Source: Chloroflexota bacterium
Lineage (GTDB): Bacteria > Chloroflexota > Anaerolineae > Anaerolineales > Villigracilaceae
Direction: 5' to 3'
Assembly: GCA_016875755.1 (NCBI GenBank)
Contig: VGOX01000143.1
Span: 1-6,288, forward strand
DNA: 6,288 nucleotides
Positions 1 through 5,348 of the stretch are shown here, piece after piece. The first letter of the stretch is position 1; every line of letters begins with the position of its first letter. Position numbers and translations under genes: made by a program. The notes under the pieces are model-generated. The model searched no databases. It was not told where the DNA came from and saw nothing but the letters and a program-made list of their open reading frames with translations.

Positions 1-524
1 CCGTCGGTCCGCGCAAAGAGATGGGGCAGCGCACCATCTTCAACGTCCTCGGTCCGCTCACCAATCCCGCGGGCGCGCGCATCCAACTCACGGGCGTTTA
101 CGACGCCAAACTCACCGAGCCGCTCGCGCACGTGCTCAAAGAACTTGGCAGCCAAGCCGCGCTCATCATCCACGGCGCCAACGGTCTCGACGAACTCAAT
201 CCCACGGGCATCAACCGCGTCAGTCATCTTCGCAACGGCAGCGTCGAAACCTACGACCTCAATCCCGCCGACCTCGGTCTCACGCCCTGCACCGTCGCCG
301 ATCTTCGCGGCGGCACTCCCGACGAGTCCGCACAGATGATGAGAGACATTCTCTCGAACAAACTCACAGGCGCGCGCCGCGACGCCGTCCTGCTCAACAC
401 CGCCGCCGCCCTCGCCGCCGAAACAGGCGATTTCAAATCCGCGCTCGCCGAAGGCACTGCATCTCTCGATAGCGGCAAGGCTCTCGAAAAACTCAACGCC
501 CTTGTGGAAATCACACGCTCGTAA
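1..524 (+). CDS. trpD: Anthranilate phosphoribosyltransferase, C-terminal half (partial at left edge)
   Basis: TrpD transfers phosphoribosyl from PRPP to anthranilate, the second step of tryptophan synthesis, in the cytoplasm. The gene is cut by the window edge. The frame is open from base 3 (VGPRKEMGQRTIFN), so the ATG at 21 is an internal Met, and 173 codons of a family normally about 340 residues long remain. Visible family landmarks are R-T-I-F-N-V-L-G-P-L-T-N-P near the start and HGANGLDELNPTG, where the Asp-Glu pair at bases 189-194 matches the metal-binding DE motif. Further on are the DLGL and LRGGTPDESAQ segments, then the C-terminal GARRDAVLLNTAAAL helix. The N-terminal GTGGD-type PRPP loop would lie upstream. 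The TAA stop (522-524) falls inside a palindromic repeat. trpC starts 34 nt later, so the two are probably cotranscribed. Codon use is strongly C-ending (CTC, GCC, ATC). Identity is secure. Confidence 0.97.
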   Translation, partial: VGPRKEMGQRTIFNVLGPLTNPAGARIQLTGVYDAKLTEPLAHVLKELGSQAALIIHGANGLDELNPTGINRVSHLRNGSVETYDLNPADLGLTPCTVADLRGGTPDESAQMMRDILSNKLTGARRDAVLLNTAAALAAETGDFKSALAEGTASLDSGKALEKLNALVEITRS

Positions 525-548
525 GGGCGGATCGCGATCCGCCCCTAC
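521..548. repeat. GTAGGGGCG-type palindrome overlapping the trpD stop
   Basis: Bases 525-544 (GGGCGGATCGCGATCCGCCC) form a perfect 20-bp palindrome. The inverted symmetry continues to 521-548 with one mismatched pair (A524/C545), so the ends read GTAAGGGCG and CGCCCCTAC. The same ends occur at the trpB-trpA junction, which makes this one member of a family in the window. The trpD stop TAA uses bases 522-524 of the left arm. The repeat fills most of the trpD-trpC spacer and leaves no recognisable Shine-Dalgarno before trpC. No T-run follows, so it does not look like an intrinsic terminator. Confidence 0.85.
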
Positions 549-558
549 ACAAACTGCC

Positions 559-1353
559 ATGACAAATATCCTCTCCCAAATCCTCGACCAAAAGCGATTG
601 GAAATTGCGGCGCTCGACGCTCAAGCCTTGCGCCGCGCAGCCGAGTCTGGTCCAACGCCCAGAGATTTCCTTGCCGCCATACAGCGCCGCCGCTTCGGAT
701 TCCGCCCGAGCCTGATCGCTGAACTCAAGCGAGCCTCACCCTCCAGGGGAATCCTCGCCCCACACCTCGACCTCTTCCAAGTGGCAGATATCTACACCCA
801 AAACGGCGCTGCCGCAATTTCTGTGTTGACCGATGAAAAATTTTTCATGGGCAAATTGGAAACACTTCACCAATTACGAATTACCAATCACCAATTACCG
901 CTCTTAAGAAAAGATTTCATCATCGACGAATCCCAAATCTACGAAGCCCGCGCCAACGGAGCCGACGCCATCCTCCTCATCGCCGCCGCATTGCCCGATG
1001 ACAAACACTTTGCCGACCTTCATGCTTGCGCTTTGAATTTGGGCTTGACCGCCCTCGTCGAAGTCCACGACGAAGCTGAAACTGAACGTGCCTTGAAAAT
1101 TCCCGATATTCAACTCATCGGCATCAACAACCGCAACCTCGCCACCTTCGAAGTATCGCTCAACACCACCGAACGCCTCCGCCCGATGATCCCCGCCGAA
1201 ATCACTGTCGTCGCCGAAAGCGGCATCTTCACCGCCGCCGATGTCCAACGCTTGGAGAACGCCAACATAGACGCCATCTTGGTAGGGGAGGCATTGGTTA
1301 CATCTGAAGATATTTCCGCTAAAGTTCGTGAACTTTCAGGAATGGAATTGTAG
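559..1353 (+). CDS. trpC: Indole-3-glycerol phosphate synthase
   Basis: TrpC decarboxylates and cyclises CdRP to indole-3-glycerol phosphate as a monofunctional (beta/alpha)8 barrel. At 264 residues it has normal family length. The expected active-site residues are present: Glu55 and Lys57 in AELKRASPSRG, Lys118 in LLRKDFIID, Glu168 in LVEVHDE, Asn190 in IGINNRNL and Ser221 in VAESGI. The C-terminal ILVGEALV phosphate-binding segment is also present. I start it at ATG 559 (MTNILSQILDQKRLEI), because the in-frame ATG at 502 lies inside trpD and would translate the palindrome at 521-548 into a non-family N-terminus. No clear Shine-Dalgarno precedes 559, so translation may depend on coupling to trpD. 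Residues 105-113 are encoded by a heptamer tandem repeat and seem to add about one residue before LPLLRKDF compared with the usual family pattern. Confidence 0.97.
   Translation: MTNILSQILDQKRLEIAALDAQALRRAAESGPTPRDFLAAIQRRRFGFRPSLIAELKRASPSRGILAPHLDLFQVADIYTQNGAAAISVLTDEKFFMGKLETLHQLRITNHQLPLLRKDFIIDESQIYEARANGADAILLIAAALPDDKHFADLHACALNLGLTALVEVHDEAETERALKIPDIQLIGINNRNLATFEVSLNTTERLRPMIPAEITVVAESGIFTAADVQRLENANIDAILVGEALVTSEDISAKVRELSGMEL
871..898. repeat. Four heptamer units inside trpC
   Basis: Four consecutive 7-nt units read CAATTAC, GAATTAC, CAATCAC and CAATTAC. They encode QLRITNHQL (residues 105-113) in the stretch between the conserved FFMGKLETL and LPLLRKDF segments of TrpC. Read on the other strand they are GTAATTG/GTAATTC-type units, resembling short tandem heptamer repeats that are normally intergenic in some bacterial genomes; that resemblance is recalled and was not searched. 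The array is 28 nt, not a multiple of three, yet the frame is intact. Confidence 0.7.
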
Positions 1354-1359
1354 GTCATG

Positions 1360-1388
1360 CTTTCAGCGTAACGTCACGTTACTATAAT
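1360..1388 (+). promoter_or_regulatory. Candidate internal promoter with operator-like palindrome upstream of trpF
   Basis: A perfect TATAAT lies at 1383-1388. Immediately before it, 1368-1382 is a perfect dyad with 7-bp arms and one central base (GTAACGT-C-ACGTTAC). A weak -35 candidate, CTTTCA (1360-1365), is 17 nt upstream of the -10, with only 3 of 6 matches to TTGACA. If active, it would start transcripts near 1395 and serve trpF, trpB and trpA. A dyad in the spacer between -35 and -10 would suit a repressor site. It may instead be one end of the repeat element that fills this spacer, so the assignment is tentative. Confidence 0.35.
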
Positions 1389-1534
1389 CCCGAAGGGATG
1401 AAATTATTGTAGGAATAATATCGCCCCATCCCAAATCCCGTAGGGATGACATAGCGAGACAAACCTATAACACCCCTTCGGGGTTTGCCAAAACCAATAT
1501 CGGAATTCTAGAATCAGATCACCCCTTCGGGGTT
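1387..1534. repeat. Array of four 13-nt hairpins in the trpC-trpF spacer
   Basis: Four short inverted repeats share one design, a 5-bp stem around 3 nt. They are ATCCCGAAGGGAT (1387-1399), ATCCCGTAGGGAT (1435-1447), and ACCCCTTCGGGGT twice (1472-1484 and 1521-1533). The last two are the reverse complement of ACCCCGAAGGGGT, so they are the same motif inverted, with the second stem pair changed from T-A to C-G on both sides. The inverted pair sits in a 15-nt direct repeat (1471-1485 and 1520-1534). A further stem, ATTATT/AATAAT (1403-1408 and 1414-1419), lies between the first two, and 1505-1514 is a 10-bp palindrome. The final hairpin abuts the purine-rich ribosome-binding stretch of trpF. No hairpin is followed by a real T-run, so this is better described as a repeat cluster than a terminator. 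Confidence 0.75.
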
Positions 1535-1545
1535 GAGAGAGAACT

Positions 1546-2178
1546 ATGACGATTGTAAAAATTTGTGGCATCAAAACATTGATAGACGCATTAGCGGCAA
1601 TTAACGCAGGTACTAATTATTTGGGTTTTAATTTTTACCCCAAGAGCGTGCGCTTCATCGAAAAATCTGCGTGTGCTGATATCACGTCCGTGTTGAAACA
1701 AGAATACCCACAAATCAAACTGGTTGGTGTATTCGTGAATTCACCCGTGGATGAAATCAAAGACATCCTGCGAACCTGTCAACTTGACCTCGCTCAACTC
1801 CACGGTGATGAGACTCCAGAGATATTTGCCCAACTCGCCCCACATGCCTTCCGTGCTTTTCGCGGAATCCCCGAATCAAATGCGGGCTATGAAAGAGACG
1901 AGGTGCCTGCCATGTTGATCGACGCCGCCGTCAAAGGCGTCTACGGCGGAAGCGGAGTCACCGCCGATTGGGCAGCCGCCGCGGAACTTACAAAGAAATA
2001 TCCGCTCCTGCTCGCGGGCGGACTCACCCCTGAAAACGTCGCGGACGCTATTCGCCAAGTTCAACCTTGGGGCGTGGATGTGGCTTCGGGTGTCGAATCC
2101 GCTCCAGGGGAGAAAGACGCGGAGAAGATGTCAGCGTTTGTAAAAGCAGTTAAGCAGACGATAGACGACGGACGATAG
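1546..2178 (+). CDS. trpF: Phosphoribosylanthranilate isomerase
   Basis: TrpF isomerises N-(5-phosphoribosyl)anthranilate to CdRP, the step between TrpD and TrpC. The 210-residue length is typical of the monofunctional barrel. Cys7 in KICGIK is the expected general base and Asp126 in AMLIDAAVKG the expected general acid. Other family segments are GVFVN (61-65), QLHGDE (84-89), GGSG (134-137), LAGGL (156-160) and GVDVASGVE (176-184), the last two forming the phosphate site. ATG 1546 follows the purine-rich GAGAGAG (1535-1541), a modest ribosome-binding site. The last six residues (TIDDGR) and the TAG stop come from a heptamer-periodic repeat at 2157-2208. Base composition shifts inside the gene: by hand count about 40% GC at 1561-1680 and about 64% at 1921-2040. 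Function looks intact. Confidence 0.97.
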   Translation: MTIVKICGIKTLIDALAAINAGTNYLGFNFYPKSVRFIEKSACADITSVLKQEYPQIKLVGVFVNSPVDEIKDILRTCQLDLAQLHGDETPEIFAQLAPHAFRAFRGIPESNAGYERDEVPAMLIDAAVKGVYGGSGVTADWAAAAELTKKYPLLLAGGLTPENVADAIRQVQPWGVDVASGVESAPGEKDAEKMSAFVKAVKQTIDDGR

Positions 2179-2208
2179 ACCATGGTCAACGGTCCATCGT
2201 CTATCGTC
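2157..2208. repeat. Heptamer-periodic hairpin at the trpF 3' end
   Basis: From 2157 the sequence runs in 7-nt units: GACGATA, GACGACG, GACGATA, GACCATG, GTCAACG, GTCCATC, GTCTATC and a final GTC. The first four units start GAC and the rest start GTC, its reverse complement, so the array folds on itself. The arms 2157-2173 and 2192-2208 pair at 16 of 17 positions around an 18-nt loop, which contains the perfect palindrome GACCATGGTC (2178-2187). The trpF stop TAG (2176-2178) is at the start of the loop. The hairpin ends 5 nt before the AAGGAG of trpB, so it leaves that site exposed while lying where ribosomes finishing trpF would unfold it. Confidence 0.85.
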
Positions 2209-2224
2209 AAATGAAGGAGAACTT

Positions 2225-3424
2225 ATGTCAACCACTTTATTACCCCACAAATTCGGTCCCTACGGTGGACAATTCGTCCCCGAAACGCTCATGCCCGCGC
2301 TCATCGAGCTGGAGCGTGAATTCGTTTCGGCGCGTAATGACCCGGCTTTCAATGCAGAGTTCGATAAATTGATGGCGTCATTTGTCGGCAGACCCACGCC
2401 GCTCACATACGCAAAACGCCTCTCTGAAAAATTAGGCGGCGCGCAAATTTACTTGAAGCGTGAAGACTTGGCACACACAGGCGCGCACAAGATCAATAAC
2501 GCGTTGGGACAAGCCTTGCTTGTGAAGAGGATGGGAAAGAAGCGCATCGTTGCCGAGACTGGGGCAGGGCAGCACGGAGTCGCATCCGCAACCGCTGCGG
2601 CATTGCTTGGATTGGAATGCGTCGTGTACATGGGTTCCGTGGACATCGCGCGGCAGGAGCCGAACGTTTTCCGCATGAAGTTGCTCGGCGCGGAGGTGCG
2701 ACCCGTCGAGTCGGGCACAAAGACCTTGAAGGACGCCATCAACGAAGCCATCCGCGATTGGGTGACGAACGTGCGCGACACGCATTATCTTTTGGGTTCG
2801 GCATTGGGACCTCATCCGTATCCAACTATTGTGCGCGAGTTTCAGTCCGTCATTGGGCGTGAGGCGCGTGAGCAAATGCTCATGGACGCGGGGCGCCTGC
2901 CTGATACGGTCATCGCCTGTGTGGGCGGCGGCTCGAATGCCATCGGCGTCTTTAGCGGATTTGTGAACGACGAAGCCGTGGAGTTGATCGGCGTGGAAGC
3001 AGGCGGCAGCGGAATTGCCTCAGGCAAACACGCGGCTCGCTTCGGTGACGCAACCAAGGCACGAGTTGGAGTCATCCACGGCACGCGGACATATGTCTTG
3101 CAAGATGAAGACGGACAAATTGCCGAGACTCATTCTGTTTCGGCGGGATTGGATTATGCCGCCGTCGGTCCCGAACACGCCATGCTGCGCGATACCGAAC
3201 GCGCCTTCTACACCTCCGCAACGGATGAAGAAGCGTTGAACGCCTTCCAAACCTTGTGCCACACAGAGGGAATCATCCCTGCGTTGGAGTCTTCTCACGC
3301 AATTGCAGAGGTCATCAAGAAAGCGCCAACCATGCGCAAGGATCAGGTCATCTTGGTGAACCTGTCGGGCAGAGGGGATAAGGATTTGAATACCGTCATC
3401 AAGGAATTAGGAACAAGTATGTAG
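2225..3424 (+). CDS. trpB: Tryptophan synthase beta chain
   Basis: TrpB is the PLP enzyme that condenses indole with L-serine to tryptophan, working as an alpha2-beta2 complex with TrpA. The 399 residues match the usual length. Lys89 in HTGAHKINNALGQ is the PLP Schiff-base lysine. Glu111 in ETGAGQHG is the catalytic acid/base, and GGGSN (234-238) binds the PLP phosphate. Asp310 in GLDY, Glu355 in PALESSHA and Ser381 in LSGRGDKD match the remaining conserved positions. The N-terminal KFGPYGGQFVPETLMPAL is the standard type 1 TrpB (TrpB1) signature, so this is not the TrpB2 paralogue. ATG 2225 has a strong AAGGAG (2214-2219). One mild deviation is GLDYAAVGPEH where GLDYPGVGPEH is common. Its TAG stop (3422-3424) lies in the first three bases of a GTAGGGGCG repeat. 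Confidence 0.98.
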   Translation: MSTTLLPHKFGPYGGQFVPETLMPALIELEREFVSARNDPAFNAEFDKLMASFVGRPTPLTYAKRLSEKLGGAQIYLKREDLAHTGAHKINNALGQALLVKRMGKKRIVAETGAGQHGVASATAAALLGLECVVYMGSVDIARQEPNVFRMKLLGAEVRPVESGTKTLKDAINEAIRDWVTNVRDTHYLLGSALGPHPYPTIVREFQSVIGREAREQMLMDAGRLPDTVIACVGGGSNAIGVFSGFVNDEAVELIGVEAGGSGIASGKHAARFGDATKARVGVIHGTRTYVLQDEDGQIAETHSVSAGLDYAAVGPEHAMLRDTERAFYTSATDEEALNAFQTLCHTEGIIPALESSHAIAEVIKKAPTMRKDQVILVNLSGRGDKDLNTVIKELGTSM

Positions 3425-3488
3425 GGGCGGGGTTTCCCCGCCCAAGTTAATGAAACACATAAAATGGGCGAGGGGACCTCGCCCCTAC
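3421..3488. repeat. Composite two-hairpin GTAGGGGCG element between trpB and trpA
   Basis: Two GC-rich hairpins lie 22 nt apart. The first has perfect 8-bp arms GGGCGGGG/CCCCGCCC (3425-3432 and 3436-3443) around TTT. The second has perfect arms GGGCGAGG/CCTCGCCC (3466-3473 and 3477-3484) around GGA. The outer ends of the pair, GTAGGGGCGGGG (3421-3432) and CCTCGCCCCTAC (3477-3488), are inverted copies at 11 of 12 positions, so the whole 68-nt unit has terminal inverted repeats like a REP pair or a very small MITE. The trpB TAG stop (3422-3424) is inside the left end. The element nearly fills the trpB-trpA spacer and carries an in-frame ATG (3450) that is not the trpA start. Confidence 0.82.
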
Positions 3489-3493
3489 GAGGA
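3489..3493 (+). promoter_or_regulatory. Ribosome-binding site that fixes the trpA start
   Basis: GAGGA at 3489-3493 lies 10 nt before ATG 3504 and begins directly after the right end of the repeat element (3488). It supports 3504 over the in-frame ATG at 3450, which would require translating the repeat hairpin and has no comparable site upstream. Confidence 0.7.
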
Positions 3494-3503
3494 ATTATTT
3501 ATT

Positions 3504-4292
3504 ATGAACCGAATCAAAAACGCCTTCAAAAACAAACCCATCTTCATGCCCTACTTCCCATTGGGCTATCCCGACCTGCCCACCTCCATTGACGTGATCG
3601 AAGCCCTTGCCAAAAACGGCGCGGACTTGATCGAAGTGGGATTATCTTTCTCTGACCCTCTCGCAGATGGACCTGTGATTCAGCAAGCCACACAAGTTGC
3701 GTTGGAAAAAGGAATCACGGTCAAGAAATCACTTGAATCCGTGAAAGAACTCCGCAACCGCGGCGTGACCATCCCGCTGATTTTGATGGGGTATTTCAAT
3801 CCCATGCTAGCGTATGGACTGGAAAAATTCATCCACGATGCCCGTGAAGCGGGCGCGAACGGATTCATCATCCCCGATCTGCCATTGGAAGAAGCGGAGG
3901 AATTTGAACTCGCGCTGAGTGGAGCCGTAGGCGAAGACGAAGCGTTGCCGTTGATCCAAATGCTTGCGCCGACTTCGCCTGATGAGCGCATGGAATCCAT
4001 CGCGCGAACTGCGAAGGGATTTATTTATCTTGTTTCAGTTACAGGTGTGACGGGTGAACGCAGAGAAATTTCAGATGACCTTGGTGAATTGATCAATCGT
4101 GTGCGAGCGCACACATCCGCGCCAGTGTGCGTGGGATTTGGCATTGGCACGCCTGAACAAGCCGCGCAGGTTGGCGCATTGGCGGATGGAGTCATTGTCG
4201 GCTCGGCATGTGTGAAAATGATTGGAAGTAGCAAAAAGCCTGTAGAAACCGCGAAACAATTCGCAGCGGAGTTCCGAGGCGCGTTACGGTGA
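3504..4292 (+). CDS. trpA: Tryptophan synthase alpha chain
   Basis: TrpA cleaves indole-3-glycerol phosphate to glyceraldehyde 3-phosphate and indole, which is channelled to TrpB. The protein has 262 residues, a normal length. Glu44 in DLIEVG and Asp55 in FSDPLADGPVIQ are the catalytic acid pair (Salmonella Glu49 and Asp60). FIYLVSVTGVTG (173-184) is the mobile loop with the conserved GVTG, and GFGIGTPEQA (211-220) and IVGSACVK bind phosphate. ATG 3504 gives MNRIKNAFKNKPIFMPYFPLGYP, the usual TrpA start, with GAGGA upstream. The segment after DLPLEEAEE (EFELALSGAVGEDEALPLIQMLAPTS) appears about five residues longer than the common pattern, consistent with an acidic surface loop. The TGA stop is 3 bp from the stop of the convergent gene, and no terminator lies between them. 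Confidence 0.97.
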   Translation: MNRIKNAFKNKPIFMPYFPLGYPDLPTSIDVIEALAKNGADLIEVGLSFSDPLADGPVIQQATQVALEKGITVKKSLESVKELRNRGVTIPLILMGYFNPMLAYGLEKFIHDAREAGANGFIIPDLPLEEAEEFELALSGAVGEDEALPLIQMLAPTSPDERMESIARTAKGFIYLVSVTGVTGERREISDDLGELINRVRAHTSAPVCVGFGIGTPEQAAQVGALADGVIVGSACVKMIGSSKKPVETAKQFAAEFRGALR

Positions 4293-4295
4293 CGA

Positions 4296-5348
4296 TTACA
4301 GATCCTCGCGTGTCACTTCGTCAAACTGCATAATAAAATCCGCGCCGTAGGCTGTACTGGGAGTTTGAAATCCCGCCTTGTAATCTGAAGAGAGGATGCG
4401 TCTCATAATTTCCACAGAGGTGAGTGCGGTCAGGTAATATGCTTCAGGCGTCCGCAGTTTTGCGCGGACGCTTTTTGTTCCGTCGCTGACTTCGGCGATC
4501 ATCAAACTAAAGCCCGATTTATTTTTTTCTTTCGATGGACCTGCAGGAATCAAAATGCCGATCAGCCATTTGAGAAAGTTTTTCATCGGACGCATGTACA
4601 ACAACGGACCGATAACTCGCGAAAGATACAACCCGTTGATCATGGCGTCTGGGAAACTCATGTAGGTGGTGATGTTCGGAATGCCCGTGCTGTGATACGC
4701 CGTGCTCACGTCGCCCCAGCCAATCGAAACCACACGGTTTGCGCCGCGTCCGAAGTCCACACGCTTCACATGCCATGCGCCAGGCACGGTTTGGATTTTC
4801 CCATCACGACGAATTCGACCCTGTCTGTGACTGTTCTCGATCCCCGAGCGCGCCGTGCCGCACGAAACTCCGCTGCCGATGCTTTTGATGTACAGATTCA
4901 AACTCGTTGCATTTGGGAGTTTCCCTGCTGTGTATGCCGAAAGACAATCGGATGGAACCACATCGAAGCCGCCGCCCGGCAGCAGCATCACGCCTGCATG
5001 TTTCGCGTCTTCATCCATTTTTGCCAGCGCTTCAAAACCTTCGATCTCGCCGCTGATATCCACATAATGTTTTTTGTTGCGAATGCAAGCCTCCGCCATC
5101 TGGCGAAAGGTCAGAACGAACGGACCCGCGCAATGCAACACTGCATCCACTTCCTGCAACGCAGAGTCCAATGCAGCGGTGTTGTGCAATGAAAACGCGC
5201 GATATTGCAAGTTGTATTTTTCAGCCTGCGCGCGCAATTGCACTTCATCCCGCCCCGCAAGGATCAAATCCAAGCCCTGCTTCATGGCATGTTCAACGAT
5301 CAACTGCCCCGTGTATCCATACGAACCATACACCAAAATTTTTTTCAT
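4296..5348 (-). CDS. Saccharopine dehydrogenase-like NAD(P)-binding oxidoreductase (trans-acting enoyl reductase type)
   Basis: A 350-residue protein with an N-terminal Rossmann domain: GSYGYTG (8-14) is the dinucleotide-binding loop and AGRD (31-34) the end of the second strand. CAGPF (73-77), YVDISGE (95-101) and PGGGFDVVPSD (124-134) are signatures of the saccharopine-dehydrogenase-like/COG3268 family, whose members include SCCPDH-like proteins and mycobacterial trans-acting enoyl reductases. The substrate cannot be read from the sequence, and a role in lysine metabolism should not be assumed. Residues about 239-269 are hydrophobic with scattered Arg/Lys and could touch a membrane. I start at ATG 5348 because it overlaps the upstream gene's TGA as ATGA, with AGAGAG just before it; the alternative ATG at 5363 would add MDREN inside the upstream gene. 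It is probably translationally coupled to, and expressed with, the LipM-like gene. It converges on trpA with a 3-bp gap. Confidence 0.85.
   Translation of the reverse strand: MKKILVYGSYGYTGQLIVEHAMKQGLDLILAGRDEVQLRAQAEKYNLQYRAFSLHNTAALDSALQEVDAVLHCAGPFVLTFRQMAEACIRNKKHYVDISGEIEGFEALAKMDEDAKHAGVMLLPGGGFDVVPSDCLSAYTAGKLPNATSLNLYIKSIGSGVSCGTARSGIENSHRQGRIRRDGKIQTVPGAWHVKRVDFGRGANRVVSIGWGDVSTAYHSTGIPNITTYMSFPDAMINGLYLSRVIGPLLYMRPMKNFLKWLIGILIPAGPSKEKNKSGFSLMIAEVSDGTKSVRAKLRTPEAYYLTALTSVEIMRRILSSDYKAGFQTPSTAYGADFIMQFDEVTREDL

Noticed and set aside
502..558. Upstream in-frame ATG (502) as the trpC start
   Set aside because: It lies inside trpD and would translate the palindrome into a tail unrelated to the family; ATG 559 gives the usual TrpC N-terminus and length.
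1387..1534. CRISPR array
   Set aside because: The repeats are 13-15 nt, in both orientations, with unequal spacing and no cas genes nearby.
1354..1545. Ribosome-mediated trp attenuator, T-box or TRAP leader in the trpC-trpF spacer
   Set aside because: There is no TGG codon on the + strand here, no hairpin followed by a T-run, no T-box-like conserved stretch, and only one short GAGAGAG instead of many spaced GAG/TAG triplets.
2182..2214. Ten-codon ORF (MVNGPSSIVK) ending in the trpB Shine-Dalgarno
   Set aside because: It falls entirely in the heptamer repeat and has no ribosome-binding site; an accidental ORF is the better reading.
2432..2875. Long antisense frame opposite trpB (and similar ones at 904-1248 and 4692-5192)
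   Set aside because: They mirror well-supported coding genes, show no recognisable domains and have no start signals.
3450..3503. Upstream in-frame ATG (3450) as the trpA start
   Set aside because: The extra 18 residues would be encoded largely by the repeat hairpin; ATG 3504 has GAGGA upstream and a normal TrpA beginning.
4296..5348. True saccharopine dehydrogenase of lysine metabolism
   Set aside because: Only the NAD(P)-binding family signatures match; no lysine-pathway gene is adjacent and the COG3268-type motifs point to the broader oxidoreductase family.
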